Shown: piece after piece, positions 55,493-64,000 of the stretch
Layout: each line of letters begins with the position of its first letter
Numbering within the stretch: position 1 is the stretch's first letter
Assembly: GCA_019636095.1 (NCBI GenBank)
Contig: JAHBYF010000002.1
Location: 558,001 to 622,000 of the forward strand
Source of the DNA: Hyphomonadaceae bacterium
GTDB taxonomy: Bacteria > Pseudomonadota > Alphaproteobacteria > Caulobacterales > Aquidulcibacteraceae
Length of the DNA stretch: 64,000 bases
Direction: 5' to 3'
Translations under genes and position numbers: made by a program
Notes under the pieces: generated by a model
Told to the model about the DNA's origin: nothing
Database searches by the model: none
The model's input: only the letters and a program-made list of their open reading frames with translations

Positions 55493-57736
55493 ATGAGCCG
55501 TGCGGGGGATATGGCCGGCAGGCCAGCTGAACGGACGCCGTTCGGCTGGGCGGCTCTGGCCGCCGCCCTGGCCATGACGGCAAGCACCAGCGCCATCGCA
55601 CAGGCCCAAGTGACAGCGCCGCCGCCGGCCGAGCAAAGCGAAAATGTGCTGCTCGAGGCCGATGAAATCATCAATGACGATGCGGCTCAGACCATCACCG
55701 CGCAAGGCGACGTTCAGGTCCGTTACCAAGGCCGCACGATGCGGGCGGACCGCTTGATCTACAATCTCACGACCGGTGCGATTCATGCGGTCGGCGACGT
55801 TCAGATTGCGCTCGAAGATGGCTCGGTTACCTACGCCGAAGAAATCGACGCCGACGAAGCGATGAATGTCGGCGCAGCGCGCGAGCTGCGTGCGCGCATT
55901 GGCGACGGCGGCACACTCGCCGCACGCGCCGCCGTGCGTCACGGCGAAGGCGAGAGTGAACTTCGCAACGTCATCTACACCAGCTGTCCGATCTGCACGA
56001 CCAGCGACCGTCCGCCGACATGGAGTTTACGGGCGCGCCGGGCGGTCCAAAATCGCGACACACGCACGATCTCCTACCAAGGCGCGGTGCTTGAAGTCGT
56101 CGGCGTCCCGCTGCTCTATTTTCCCTTCATCGCCCACCCCGATCCAAGCGTTGAGCGCTCTTCGGGTCTGCTGCCGCCGAACATCGGCCGCAACCGCCGC
56201 CTCGGCACCTTCTACGACCAACCGTATTATTGGGCGATCTCGCCCTCGCAAGATTTGACAGCGTCGCTGCGTCTGCACGGCAACGTCAATCCGCTGCTCG
56301 GCTTGGAATATCGTAAGCGCTTCTGGTCCGGCAGAGTTCGCTTCGACACCACGATGACGCAGGAGCAGGAGTTCGATTCAGACGGCGATCGTCTGGGCGA
56401 AGACCTCTTCCGATACAGCGTGTTCGGCCAAGGCGCGTTTCGGATCAATAATTACTGGAATTGGGGCTTCGGCGTCGAAAACATCTACGACGACGAATAC
56501 CTGCGCCGCTACGATCTCGATGGCGCGGGCGAGCGCCGCGGGCCCTATATCGGCACCAACACGCGCCTCATTTCGCAAATTTATGCGATCGGCCAGGGCC
56601 TCGACTCATACAGCTCAATTGCTGCAGTGAACTTCCAAGGACTGCGCGAAACTGACACCTCGGACGTGCTGCCGCTCATTTTGCCGTTCGCCGAAACCGA
56701 ACGTGTGCTGAACGATTCCGTGCTCGGCGGCCAAGTCCGCTTGCAGGCTAATCTCGCTGCCCTCGCGCGCAATGACGACGGCGTCGGCCCGTTTGTCGGC
56801 AACGATGCGCGTCTGTCGCTTTCCGCCACCTGGCGGCGCGACATGATCTTTGGCCCGGGCATGGTCTTTAGCCCGTTCGCCGAAGCCCGCGGCGACGCTT
56901 TCTATGTGGAAACCTCCACCAACAACTACGACACGGTCACGCGCGGACTTGGCCTCGCCGGTGCAGAGGTCAGTTGGCCGTTCATGCGTCCGGGCGAGCG
57001 CTTTGACGTCATCATCGAACCAGTGGTGATGGCTGCTTGGGCGTCGGAGAACGCGGAAGATCCGCGCATCGTCAACGAAGACAGCGTGGCGTTCGAACTC
57101 GACGACTCCAACCTCTTCCGTCCGAACGCAGCGCCCAACTACGACCTCTGGGAGCCTGGCGGGCGCGTCAGCGCTGGCGTCCGCGCCACGGCGCGAGCCC
57201 GCACGGGCGAAAGCGCAAGCGTGATGGTCGGCCGGCGCTGGCGCGAGACAGACGCGGTCGGCTTCGACGACGCCAGCAATCTGGATGGCGAGACCGCAGA
57301 CTGGGTTGCCGCTGGCCAGATCGACCTGGGGAGCGGCTTTGGCGCCGAAGCCCGCATGCGTCTCGACGACCAGAGCTTCGAGGTCCGTCGCGTCGACCTC
57401 GGCGTCCGCGGCCAAGTTGGGCGGTTCAGCGCCACGGCCCGTTACCTCAATATGGATCAGTCTCTGGTGAGCGACCCGAGCGACCCCACCGAAGAAATCA
57501 CCGCCAATATCGGGCTCGACCTGGCCCGTGGCTGGCGCATGCAGTTTGGCCTGACGCGCGACCTAGATTCAGACATAAACCTGCGTCAGGACATCCGCGC
57601 GATTTATGAGGACGACTGCACCTTCCTTGAAATCGCCTACACCCGCTCGGAAACCCAGCGGGGCACCATCGGCCCGGACGAAGGTCTGCAGATCCGGATC
57701 GGGCTGCGTTCGCTCGGGGTGCTGGGCGGGAGCTGA
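55493..57736 (+). CDS. lptD: LPS-assembly protein LptD
   Basis: A 747-residue outer-membrane translocon. ATG 55493 has GAAGGG 6 nt upstream; in-frame ATG 55487 and GTG 55469 are alternatives. After the signal peptide come an OstA/LptA-like domain (about 45-170: LLEADEIINDDAAQTITAQGDV) and a large LptD beta-barrel, with RSSGLLPPNIGRNRRLGTFY at its start. Cysteines in YTSCPICTTSD and near the C-terminus (DDCTFLEIAYTRS) could form the inter-domain disulfides needed for function; the DsbA-like and BepA-like proteins here would act on it. Confidence 0.94.
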   Translation: MSRAGDMAGRPAERTPFGWAALAAALAMTASTSAIAQAQVTAPPPAEQSENVLLEADEIINDDAAQTITAQGDVQVRYQGRTMRADRLIYNLTTGAIHAVGDVQIALEDGSVTYAEEIDADEAMNVGAARELRARIGDGGTLAARAAVRHGEGESELRNVIYTSCPICTTSDRPPTWSLRARRAVQNRDTRTISYQGAVLEVVGVPLLYFPFIAHPDPSVERSSGLLPPNIGRNRRLGTFYDQPYYWAISPSQDLTASLRLHGNVNPLLGLEYRKRFWSGRVRFDTTMTQEQEFDSDGDRLGEDLFRYSVFGQGAFRINNYWNWGFGVENIYDDEYLRRYDLDGAGERRGPYIGTNTRLISQIYAIGQGLDSYSSIAAVNFQGLRETDTSDVLPLILPFAETERVLNDSVLGGQVRLQANLAALARNDDGVGPFVGNDARLSLSATWRRDMIFGPGMVFSPFAEARGDAFYVETSTNNYDTVTRGLGLAGAEVSWPFMRPGERFDVIIEPVVMAAWASENAEDPRIVNEDSVAFELDDSNLFRPNAAPNYDLWEPGGRVSAGVRATARARTGESASVMVGRRWRETDAVGFDDASNLDGETADWVAAGQIDLGSGFGAEARMRLDDQSFEVRRVDLGVRGQVGRFSATARYLNMDQSLVSDPSDPTEEITANIGLDLARGWRMQFGLTRDLDSDINLRQDIRAIYEDDCTFLEIAYTRSETQRGTIGPDEGLQIRIGLRSLGVLGGS

Positions 57737-57754
57737 GGCAGAGCAGGACCGATC

Positions 57755-58990
57755 ATGAACTTGAAGTACGTTACAGCCGCAGCAGCGCTTGCAGTGGCGT
57801 CGCTTGGCCTTGCTGCGCCAGTGAGCGCGCAAAATGCCGAGGGCGTCGCAGCCGTCGTCAACGATAAGGTGATCTCCACCTTCGACGTGCGCCAGCGCGC
57901 CACGATGCTGCTGTTGTTCGCAAACCTGCAACCCAGTCCCGAATTGCTTGAGCGCGCGCGCGCGCAGGCGCTGCGCGATCTTGTCGATGAGCAACTGCAA
58001 CTCGCCGAAGCTGCAAAGTTCGACATCAACGTCACCGGTGACTCCATTGACCGGCGCATGAGCGAGACGGCGCGGAGCGGCAACGCGACGCTGGACGAAC
58101 TCACCAATGAGCTGGCGCGAAACGGCATCTCCGTTACGACGCTACGCAATCAGATCCGCGCCGAAATCGCCTGGCAGCGTTTGATCGCGGGCATGTACGG
58201 CTCGCGCGTCCGTATCTCCGAGCGCGACATAACCGAGACGCAACAGCGGATCGCCACGAACGCGCGTCAGCCGCAATACGAGCTCTCTGAGATTTTTCTG
58301 CCGGCCGAGACGCCGGAAGAGTTCAACCAAATGGAACAAGGCGCGATGCGCCTGCTCGAACAGATGCAGCAACGCGCGCCTTTCCCGCTCGTCGCACGCC
58401 AATTCTCGCAATCGCCGTCAGCCGCAGCCGGCGGCGATCTAGGTTGGATCAGCGCCAGCGAACTCGCGCCGGAGCTACAACCAATCGCAGAACGGCTGCA
58501 GCCCGGCCAAGTCTCACTGCCTGTGCGCACGCAAAATGGCGTCTACATCATCGCCATGCGCAACCGCCGCGCCGGCATCCCGGACGGCGCCGCTTCTATC
58601 GTTTCGCTACGCCAGATCACTGCGCCCGCCGCGCGTTCGAGTTCGCTCGACCGCATTCGCCGTCGCGCCGCCGGATGTTCCGATCTGGATGATGACTTGC
58701 GCGGCATTCAGGGCGCCTCAGTTCTGGATCTCGGGCAGACAACCGAGTCGGACCTCTCGACGGACATCCGTACTCGCCTCGAAGGCGTTCCGGTCGGCGG
58801 CGCATCTGCGGTGGTGACCAATGGCGACCAGGTCAACATCATCATGCTCTGCTCGCGCGAGACAGGCGGTACGGCGATCCCGGACCGCGCGCAGATCGAA
58901 GATCGTCTGCGCGAAGCCGAACTCTCAATGCTGGCCGAACGCTATCTGCGCAACCTCAGGCGCGAGGCCACCATCATCACGCGCCAGTAG
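57755..58990 (+). CDS. surA: SurA-like periplasmic peptidyl-prolyl isomerase
   Basis: A 411-residue exported chaperone (signal ends about APVSA-Q). The SurA N-terminal domain (VAAVVNDKVISTFDVRQRATML ... LRDLVDEQLQLAEA) is followed by a parvulin domain (about 165-275: PQYELSEIFL..., GGDLGWISASELAPEL) and a degenerate second one. SurA escorts outer-membrane proteins such as LptD, encoded 18 nt upstream. Confidence 0.92.
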   Translation: MNLKYVTAAAALAVASLGLAAPVSAQNAEGVAAVVNDKVISTFDVRQRATMLLLFANLQPSPELLERARAQALRDLVDEQLQLAEAAKFDINVTGDSIDRRMSETARSGNATLDELTNELARNGISVTTLRNQIRAEIAWQRLIAGMYGSRVRISERDITETQQRIATNARQPQYELSEIFLPAETPEEFNQMEQGAMRLLEQMQQRAPFPLVARQFSQSPSAAAGGDLGWISASELAPELQPIAERLQPGQVSLPVRTQNGVYIIAMRNRRAGIPDGAASIVSLRQITAPAARSSSLDRIRRRAAGCSDLDDDLRGIQGASVLDLGQTTESDLSTDIRTRLEGVPVGGASAVVTNGDQVNIIMLCSRETGGTAIPDRAQIEDRLREAELSMLAERYLRNLRREATIITRQ

Positions 58991-58996
58991 AATGGC

Positions 58997-60004
58997 ATGA
59001 AGCCGCTCGTCATCTCGATGGGCGATCCCGCCGGGATTGGTCTCGAACTCGCGGCGCGCGTATGGGCAAAGCGCGAAGCAGCGCCGCCGTTCTTCATCGC
59101 GGGCGATCCTGACGCGTTGGAACGCGCGAGTGTGCGGCTGGGTTTGCCGAAGCCGCGCCTTAACGTCGTAGACGATGCTTCAAAGCTGAGTGGCGCCGCC
59201 GAAACACTCGACGTTCTTCACGCACCCCTCGCCATGCAGGAAACGCCCGGAGAGCCCGATCCAGTGAATGCAAGCGCCACCATTGGCGCCATTGAGAAAG
59301 GCGTCGCAGCTGTTCAGGCGGGCGCCGCGAGCGGGCTGGTCACGCTGCCAATCGCCAAATCCGTTCTGCACACTGCCGATTTCGGTTTTCCGGGCCACAC
59401 AGAGTTCATCGCCCATCTCACCAAGGACGATGCTTGGCCGCACACACGCGGACCGGTGATGATGCTCGCCGGGCCGACGCTCAAAGTCGCGCTCGCCACC
59501 ATTCACACGCCGCTCGCAAACGTGCCGTCGGAACTGACCCACCAGCGGATCATCGACACTGGACGCGTGCTCAGCGAAGCGCTCACGCGTGATTTCGGCA
59601 TCGCCGCGCCCCGCATCGCCGTTTGCGGACTCAATCCGCACGCCGGAGAAGATGGGCACATCGGCCGCGAAGAGATCGACGTTATCAATCCCGCCGCCGC
59701 CGCGCTGCGCGCCGAGGGCTTTGACGTCCGCAACGCCAAATCCGCCGACACGCTCTTTCATGAAGAAGCGCGCTCCACCTACGACGCAGTCATCGCGCTC
59801 TACCATGACCAAGGCCTGATCCCGATCAAGACGCTGCATTTCTGGGACGCGGTGAACGCCACCCTGGGCCTGCCGATCGTGCGCACATCGCCCGATCACG
59901 GCGCCGGTTTCGACATCGCCGGCGAAGGCAAGGCGCGCGACGATAGCTTCCGCGCCGCGCTTGCACTGGCGTGGTCGATGGCTGAGCACCGCGCTCGCAC
60001 ATGA
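58997..60004 (+). CDS. pdxA: 4-hydroxythreonine-4-phosphate dehydrogenase
   Basis: A 335-residue NAD-dependent enzyme of pyridoxal 5'-phosphate synthesis. MGDPAGIGLELAARVW starts the protein; FPGHTEFIAHL, CGLNPHAGEDGHIGREE and YHDQGLIPIKTL carry the metal-binding histidines. It overlaps rsmA by ATGA. The surA-pdxA-rsmA order is widely conserved. Confidence 0.96.
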   Translation: MKPLVISMGDPAGIGLELAARVWAKREAAPPFFIAGDPDALERASVRLGLPKPRLNVVDDASKLSGAAETLDVLHAPLAMQETPGEPDPVNASATIGAIEKGVAAVQAGAASGLVTLPIAKSVLHTADFGFPGHTEFIAHLTKDDAWPHTRGPVMMLAGPTLKVALATIHTPLANVPSELTHQRIIDTGRVLSEALTRDFGIAAPRIAVCGLNPHAGEDGHIGREEIDVINPAAAALRAEGFDVRNAKSADTLFHEEARSTYDAVIALYHDQGLIPIKTLHFWDAVNATLGLPIVRTSPDHGAGFDIAGEGKARDDSFRAALALAWSMAEHRART

Positions 60005-60831
60005 ACGCAGACGAATTGCCGGCATTGCGTGACGAACTGGAGGCGCATGGCCTCTGGGCCAACAAGGGTCTTGGCCAACACTTCCTTCTTGATCTCAACA
60101 TAACGCGCCGCATCGCAAGCACAGCCGGAGACCTCGCGGAGCGCCCGGTCATCGAAGTCGGCCCCGGTCCCGGCGGTTTGACCCGCGCCCTGCTCGAAGC
60201 CGGTGCGCACGTCACGGCGATCGAGAAGGACGCGCGCTTCTTGCCACTGCTCGAACCTTTGATTGCGTGGAGCGAAGGACGGCTAAGCATCGTTCAAGGC
60301 GACGCGCTCGAAGTGAACGAGTGCGACCTCGTCGATGACACACGCGCCGACGTCATTTCCAACCTGCCCTACAATGTCGGCACGCCACTGCTCGTGAAGT
60401 GGCTAAAGGCAGGCTCGTGGCGTGGGAACATGACGCTCATGTTCCAGAAGGAAGTTGCGCAACGCATCGTCGCCAAACCGCGCAGTGACGCCTACGGACG
60501 GCTCGCGGTACTGGCGCAAGCGCGCTGCAACGCCCGCCTTGAATTTACCGTGCCTGCGCGCGCGTTTACGCCGCCGCCGAAGATCGCGTCCGCCATCGTG
60601 CGTCTTACCGATTTGGACGATCCCTATCCGCATCTTGACGCTTTGGAGCGCGTCACCGCCGCCGCCTTCGGCCAACGCCGCAAAATGCTGCGCTCGGCGC
60701 TGCGCGCACTTACGCCCGAACCCGAACCACTCCTCCTCGAAGCAGACATCAACCCCACCGCCCGCGCCGAAGAGATCGATCAAATGGGCTTCCGCCGCCT
60801 CACCGAAGCTTGGCGCGCCGCGAGCCCTTAG
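60001..60831 (+). CDS. rsmA: 16S rRNA (adenine1518-N6/adenine1519-N6)-dimethyltransferase
   Basis: A 276-residue SAM enzyme (KsgA). NKGLGQHFLLDLNITRRI, VIEVGPGPGGLTRALL and the catalytic NLPYNVGTPLL are clear. It ends in a TTAG shared with the convergent M15-like gene. Confidence 0.96.
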   Translation: MNADELPALRDELEAHGLWANKGLGQHFLLDLNITRRIASTAGDLAERPVIEVGPGPGGLTRALLEAGAHVTAIEKDARFLPLLEPLIAWSEGRLSIVQGDALEVNECDLVDDTRADVISNLPYNVGTPLLVKWLKAGSWRGNMTLMFQKEVAQRIVAKPRSDAYGRLAVLAQARCNARLEFTVPARAFTPPPKIASAIVRLTDLDDPYPHLDALERVTAAAFGQRRKMLRSALRALTPEPEPLLLEADINPTARAEEIDQMGFRRLTEAWRAASP

Positions 60832-61433
60832 CGCTCCGTCACACAGGGAAACGTCGCAGCGTGGTGATCATAGCCCCAGCCGCGATAACTACGCGCATCA
60901 ATATGAAACCGCCGCCCTGAGTAGATGCCCATCCCGATCCCGTCGCGCCGCCCGTCCGTCTCATGAATCGGGCAGAGCCGTGCGATCAAATCCGCGCGGC
61001 TCATGCCCTCATCCACGGGCGTCAAGTCCAGCGCGTAGTAAGAACGATGTGCGCTCCGTGCCGCGCCGCGAATACAGGTGTTGAACGCCTCATCGCGATA
61101 GCCGGATACGACACGCACGTCCCCAATCGCCGGTTTCACGTAATCCCGGATGTATCTCAGCGCCGGCACAAGATTGCGCCACTCATTCTCCGGCGGCGCT
61201 ACAAACGGTTCGGTCGCGCATTGCGGCCTGATCTGATCGACTAGCCAAAGCTCATGCGTTGGAACGACACCGGCGACGCCTTCCTCCGTGAGCATCGCCT
61301 CAAACCGCGCGAACGCCTCGACGCGCCCGGGCTCCGCCGCCAGCCAATCCTGAAACACATCCGCATCCGCCGGGCGCGGGTTCGCGCACGCAACCAACAC
61401 CACGCCGATCAAAGCCGCCAAAAATCGCCGCAT
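60828..61433 (-). CDS. M15-type (D,D-carboxypeptidase-like) lipoprotein
   Basis: A 201-residue exported protein, start MRRFLAALIGVVLVAC at 61433 with a lipobox at VLVAC. VVSGYRDEAFNTCIRGAARSAHRSYYALDL and RFHIDARSYRGWG provide the SxHxxxxAxD and HxD zinc-ligand pattern of peptidase M15_3 proteins that trim peptidoglycan peptides. Four cysteines in the domain may pair. Confidence 0.83.
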   Translation of the reverse strand: MRRFLAALIGVVLVACANPRPADADVFQDWLAAEPGRVEAFARFEAMLTEEGVAGVVPTHELWLVDQIRPQCATEPFVAPPENEWRNLVPALRYIRDYVKPAIGDVRVVSGYRDEAFNTCIRGAARSAHRSYYALDLTPVDEGMSRADLIARLCPIHETDGRRDGIGMGIYSGRRFHIDARSYRGWGYDHHAATFPCVTER

Positions 61434-61508
61434 CGATAAGTGCAACCACGCTTCCACGGCAGCATCGTGGCGGGCGCTCAATCGTCTACGATTGGTTCGA
61501 AGTCATAA

Positions 61509-62147
61509 TCAGATGCCCTGCTTCAACCGCTCCACGTGCAGCTGCAGCCACATCTGGCGGTGACGCTTCAGCCGTTCGGCGGCGAGGATCTGCTTAATTT
61601 GCGCCAGCGTCTGTTCAAGCAACGCGTTGACCAGCACATAATCGTACTCTTCCCAGTGCGAGATTTCATCGAGCGAGCGCGCCATGCGCTTGTTGATGAC
61701 CTCCTCGGTGTCCTCCGCACGGGTGTGAAGGCGTCGCTCCAATTCGGCCATCGACGGCGGCAGGATAAAGATGCCGACGACATCATCCGGCGCCGCAGCG
61801 CGAAGCGCGCGCGCGCCCTGCCAATCGACGTCGAAAAGAACGTCCCGACCCTGGATCAGCAGCGCCTCGACCGGCGCCCGCGGCGTCCCGTAATGATTGC
61901 CGAACACCATCGCGTGTTCGAGAAATTCGCCGCGATCAGCCATCTCCTCAAACTCTTCGCGCTGCATGAACTTGTATTCGCGCCCATCAATCTCGTTGCC
62001 GCGGCGCGCCCGCGTCGTCGCAGAAACAGAAAGCGCCATGTTGGCATCGTCTTCGATCAACTTACGCGCCAGCGTCGACTTTCCGGCGCCGGATGGGCTC
62101 GACAGCGCAAACATGAGACCGCGCCGCGCGACGTGTTCATTCAACAT
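61509..62147 (-). CDS. gmk: Guanylate kinase
   Basis: A 212-residue enzyme phosphorylating GMP to GDP. P-loop SSPSGAGKSTLARKL, SVSATTRARRGNEIDGREY for GMP binding, and VLFDVDWQGARAL are present. It overlaps the yicC 3' end by 11 nt, forming the usual yicC-gmk pair. Confidence 0.96.
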   Translation of the reverse strand: MLNEHVARRGLMFALSSPSGAGKSTLARKLIEDDANMALSVSATTRARRGNEIDGREYKFMQREEFEEMADRGEFLEHAMVFGNHYGTPRAPVEALLIQGRDVLFDVDWQGARALRAAAPDDVVGIFILPPSMAELERRLHTRAEDTEEVINKRMARSLDEISHWEEYDYVLVNALLEQTLAQIKQILAAERLKRHRQMWLQLHVERLKQGI

Positions 62148-63021
62148 TGGCGGCCTGCTCCTTGATCTGATCGACCACGGTCTTGAGATCGAGGCCGATT
62201 CGCGTCAGCTCCAAGTCCGAGGATTTCGAACATAACGTGTTCGCCTCGCGCGTCAGTTCTTGGCTGAGGAAGTCCAGTCTTCGGCCTGCCGGTTCCGGCT
62301 TGGTGATTAGAGTGCGCAATTCGGCGGCATGCGCGCTCAAGCGCTCAAGCTCCTCTTGCACATCCGCGCGCGTCGCGGCGATCGCAGCCTCTTGGGCGAG
62401 ACGTTGCGGGTCGAGCTTCAATTCCGGCGCCAGTGATTCAAGCCGCTGGCGTATGCGCTCCAGCGCGGCGGAGGGCGCGGCCGCAGCCGTGGCCCGCGCG
62501 GCGCCAATCAAGCTATCGAGGCGTGAAGCAGCGTCGCCAAAAATGCCGGCCAGGGCCCGTCCCTCGGCTCGGCGCGCTTGCGCCAACAGGTCGAGTGCAG
62601 TGTTGAAACTCGCAACCAGCTTCTCCTCGAACGCCGCACGCTCCTCCTCCGAAAGCTCTCCAGTGTCGTCGCTTTGGACGACGCCCCGCACGGCGAGGAT
62701 GCCGTCCCAGCGCGGCTTGGCGACGCGGCCTTTGAACTGTTCGCCGGTGGCGATCAGCCGCTCGGCCAAGTCGAGATCGATTTTGAGCGCCGCCGCCGCG
62801 GCGGTCTCACGAGAGATTGAGAGCGAGGCCTGCACCGATCCGCGCTTGAACTTTGCATTCGCAGCGGCGCGTACGATGGGTTCCACCGCTTCGTACCCAG
62901 GCGGTGTGCGCAGCTTCAGATCGAGGCCGCGGCCGTTCACACTCTTCAGCTCCCAGATCCAACGCTGACCGGCATGTTCGCCTTCGGCCCGCGCGAAACC
63001 TGTCATTCCTGAAATGGTCAT
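62137..63021 (-). CDS. yicC: YicC family endoribonuclease-like protein
   Basis: A 294-residue protein starting MTISGMTGFARAEGEHAGQRW. SVNGRGLDLKLRTPPGYEAVEP in the N-terminal domain and RRLDFLSQELTREANTLCSKSSD near the C-terminus are YicC hallmarks. E. coli YicC is reported as an RNase. Sits upstream of gmk. Confidence 0.94.
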   Translation of the reverse strand: MTISGMTGFARAEGEHAGQRWIWELKSVNGRGLDLKLRTPPGYEAVEPIVRAAANAKFKRGSVQASLSISRETAAAAALKIDLDLAERLIATGEQFKGRVAKPRWDGILAVRGVVQSDDTGELSEEERAAFEEKLVASFNTALDLLAQARRAEGRALAGIFGDAASRLDSLIGAARATAAAAPSAALERIRQRLESLAPELKLDPQRLAQEAAIAATRADVQEELERLSAHAAELRTLITKPEPAGRRLDFLSQELTREANTLCSKSSDLELTRIGLDLKTVVDQIKEQAANVE

Positions 63022-63377
63022 GAGCCCTTTTCGCGTATTTGTGCGCCAAGTGTCACGCGAGCTTTATACGACTCGACCACAACCCGCTCAGATTTAGCAC
63101 GCAAGGGCCGCCCAAATGACGCTCGCGACCGTCTCTGCAACAGCCTCAAGGGCCTCTTGGCCATTGCGACCCAGCACCTAGCTCAGCCCCGGCAGGAAAC
63201 ATTTCCCGCCCAACTCAACGCCTCCCTCACGGGAGGCGTCTTTGTATCGCATGTCGAGCAAGTAGATCCCGCAAGTATCGCACAATATCTCGCGAAGTCG
63301 CTGGTCGACTCTTCCCCTTATCGCGCCAAAGTCGGCTGAAAGTAGCGTCCCAAACGGTAGTGCTTGTCTCGCCTGAT
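63022..63377 (+). other. 356-nt gap between yicC and mltG with a possible plus-strand small RNA
   Basis: No protein gene is convincing here. On the plus strand a promoter-like TTGTGC (63039-63044), 18-bp spacer, TTTATA (63063-63068) is followed about 150 nt later by a terminator-like hairpin at 63218-63239. A transcript from about 63075 to 63245 is possible. The region after 63245 holds nothing I recognise. Confidence 0.3.
63218..63245 (+). terminator. Rho-independent terminator-like hairpin
   Basis: ACGCCTCCC - TCAC - GGGAGGCGT, a perfect 9-bp stem with a tetraloop, followed by CTTTGT on the plus strand. There is no annotated plus-strand gene upstream. On the minus strand, where it would end the mltG transcript, no T-run follows. 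Confidence 0.55.
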
Positions 63378-64000
63378 CTATCGCCCAGCGCGCTCGGCGG
63401 CGAGGCGTTGCGCCTCGATCTCACGCCAGCGCGCAACGTTGGCCTGGTGCTCGGCCAGCGTCGACGCAAACACATGCCCGCCAGTGCCATCGGCGACAAA
63501 GAACAATGCGTTCGACGTCGCCGGATGCGCCGTCGCCTCAAGCGCAGCGCGGCCAGGATTCGCGATCGGCGTCGGCGGCAAGCCATCGATCCGGTAGGTG
63601 TTATATCCGGTGTTCATGTCGATTTCGCTTTGCCGAATAGTGCGCCGATTCCCCTGCCCATCCACCAGCCGCCCGTCGCGACAACGGTCGGGATGACGCA
63701 AGCAAACGCCATAAATAATCGTGGGATCGGTTTCCAAACGCATCGGTTTGCGCAAGCGATTGATAAACACCGCCGCGACCAGCGGACGTTCGGACGCGAT
63801 CCCCGTCTCCCGCTCAACGATGGCAGCCAAATTGACGAGATCTTCCGGCGTTGCGAGCGGCAAATTCGGCGCGCGATCAGCCCAGATTTCATTCACCGCG
63901 GCGTCTCGGGCTTCGCGCATTTGTTGCAGCAGCGCCGCGCGCGTCATGCCGCGCGCGACGTGATAGGTGTCCGGCATGATCGAGCCCTCGGGCGGGGCTT
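63378..64000 (-). CDS. mltG: Endolytic transglycosylase MltG, 3' part (cut by the window edge)
   Basis: About 207 C-terminal residues; the frame stays open to the end of the window through EGSIMPDTYHV. The catalytic Glu is in LAAIVERETGIASERP, followed by VFINRLRKPMRLETDPTIIYG and the NTYRIDGLPPTPIANPG segment, all MltG signatures. MltG cuts nascent glycan strands at the inner membrane. Confidence 0.93.
   Translation of the reverse strand, partial: APPEGSIMPDTYHVARGMTRAALLQQMREARDAAVNEIWADRAPNLPLATPEDLVNLAAIVERETGIASERPLVAAVFINRLRKPMRLETDPTIIYGVCLRHPDRCRDGRLVDGQGNRRTIRQSEIDMNTGYNTYRIDGLPPTPIANPGRAALEATAHPATSNALFFVADGTGGHVFASTLAEHQANVARWREIEAQRLAAERAGR

Noticed and set aside
1..64000. Search for CRISPR arrays, tRNA/rRNA genes, insertion sequences and prophage
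   Set aside because: By eye I found no regularly spaced repeats, cloverleaf-like segments, transposase or phage genes; a tRNA in a short gap could have been missed without a covariance search.

Overview
The window reads as a gene-dense stretch of a high-GC alphaproteobacterial chromosome. Support comes from NDUFA12 beside mlaD and DUF2155, an HdaA-type DnaA regulator beside ppk/ppx, a CsgH-type curli chaperone, a prfB-PBP1A-AmiC block beside rne, and an lptF-lptG-lptD-surA-pdxA-rsmA series. The set fits Caulobacterales/Hyphomonadales best, but I cannot assign a genus from sequence alone. I saw no rRNA, tRNA, CRISPR array, insertion sequence or prophage.

Layout. 1-7150 (minus): DUF1761 protein, TetR regulator with an operator-like palindrome, DMP19-like protein, prfB with a programmed +1 frameshift, PBP1A and AmiC amidase. 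7298-13529 (plus): secreted HExxH protein, RNase E, M48-TPR protease, DsbA-like oxidoreductase. 13526-21764 (minus): squalene-synthase-like protein, secF-secD-yajC behind a clear promoter, degenerate LysM/M23 lipoprotein, pcm, surE, DUF1761, DUF2155, mlaD, NDUFA12. 21961-24753 (plus): a 930-residue protein that looks like a class II ribonucleotide reductase whose catalytic cysteine and substrate loop have been lost. 24750-27254 (minus): GFA protein and a two-gene ABC transporter. 27494-31101 (plus): curlin, CsgH, second curlin, two secreted pentapeptide-repeat paralogues, then a lower-GC U32-like gene behind a perfect FNR/FixK-type box.

31098-46000: aspS (minus); SRAP, MBL hydrolase, RNase D and a low-GC DUF3667 gene (plus), the last followed by a diverged duplicate of the RNase D 3' end; then on minus a beta-lactamase-fold lipoprotein, a cyclase-TPR protein, DUF3297, ppx, ppk, hda and DUF2066. 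46039-53006: purM-purN (plus), an MBL/receiver-like/GAF fusion (minus), a tiny proline-rich gene (plus), ndk, two I78 inhibitors, holC and pepA (minus). 53161-60831 (plus): LPS export (lptF, lptG, lptD), outer-membrane chaperone surA, pdxA, rsmA. 60828-64000 (minus): M15-like lipoprotein, gmk, yicC and the 3' part of mltG; between yicC and mltG lies a possible small RNA.

The main theme is the cell envelope: peptidoglycan synthesis and hydrolysis, Sec export, LPS and phospholipid transport, periplasmic folding and proteolysis, and an amyloid cluster. Genes are tightly packed, with many ATGA/GTGA start-stop overlaps within operons and shared YTAG stop codons between most convergent pairs. The observations most worth following are the RNR-like pseudoenzyme, the FNR-box/U32-like gene, the duplicated RNase D tail around an inserted gene, and the operator-like repeats before the curlin gene.
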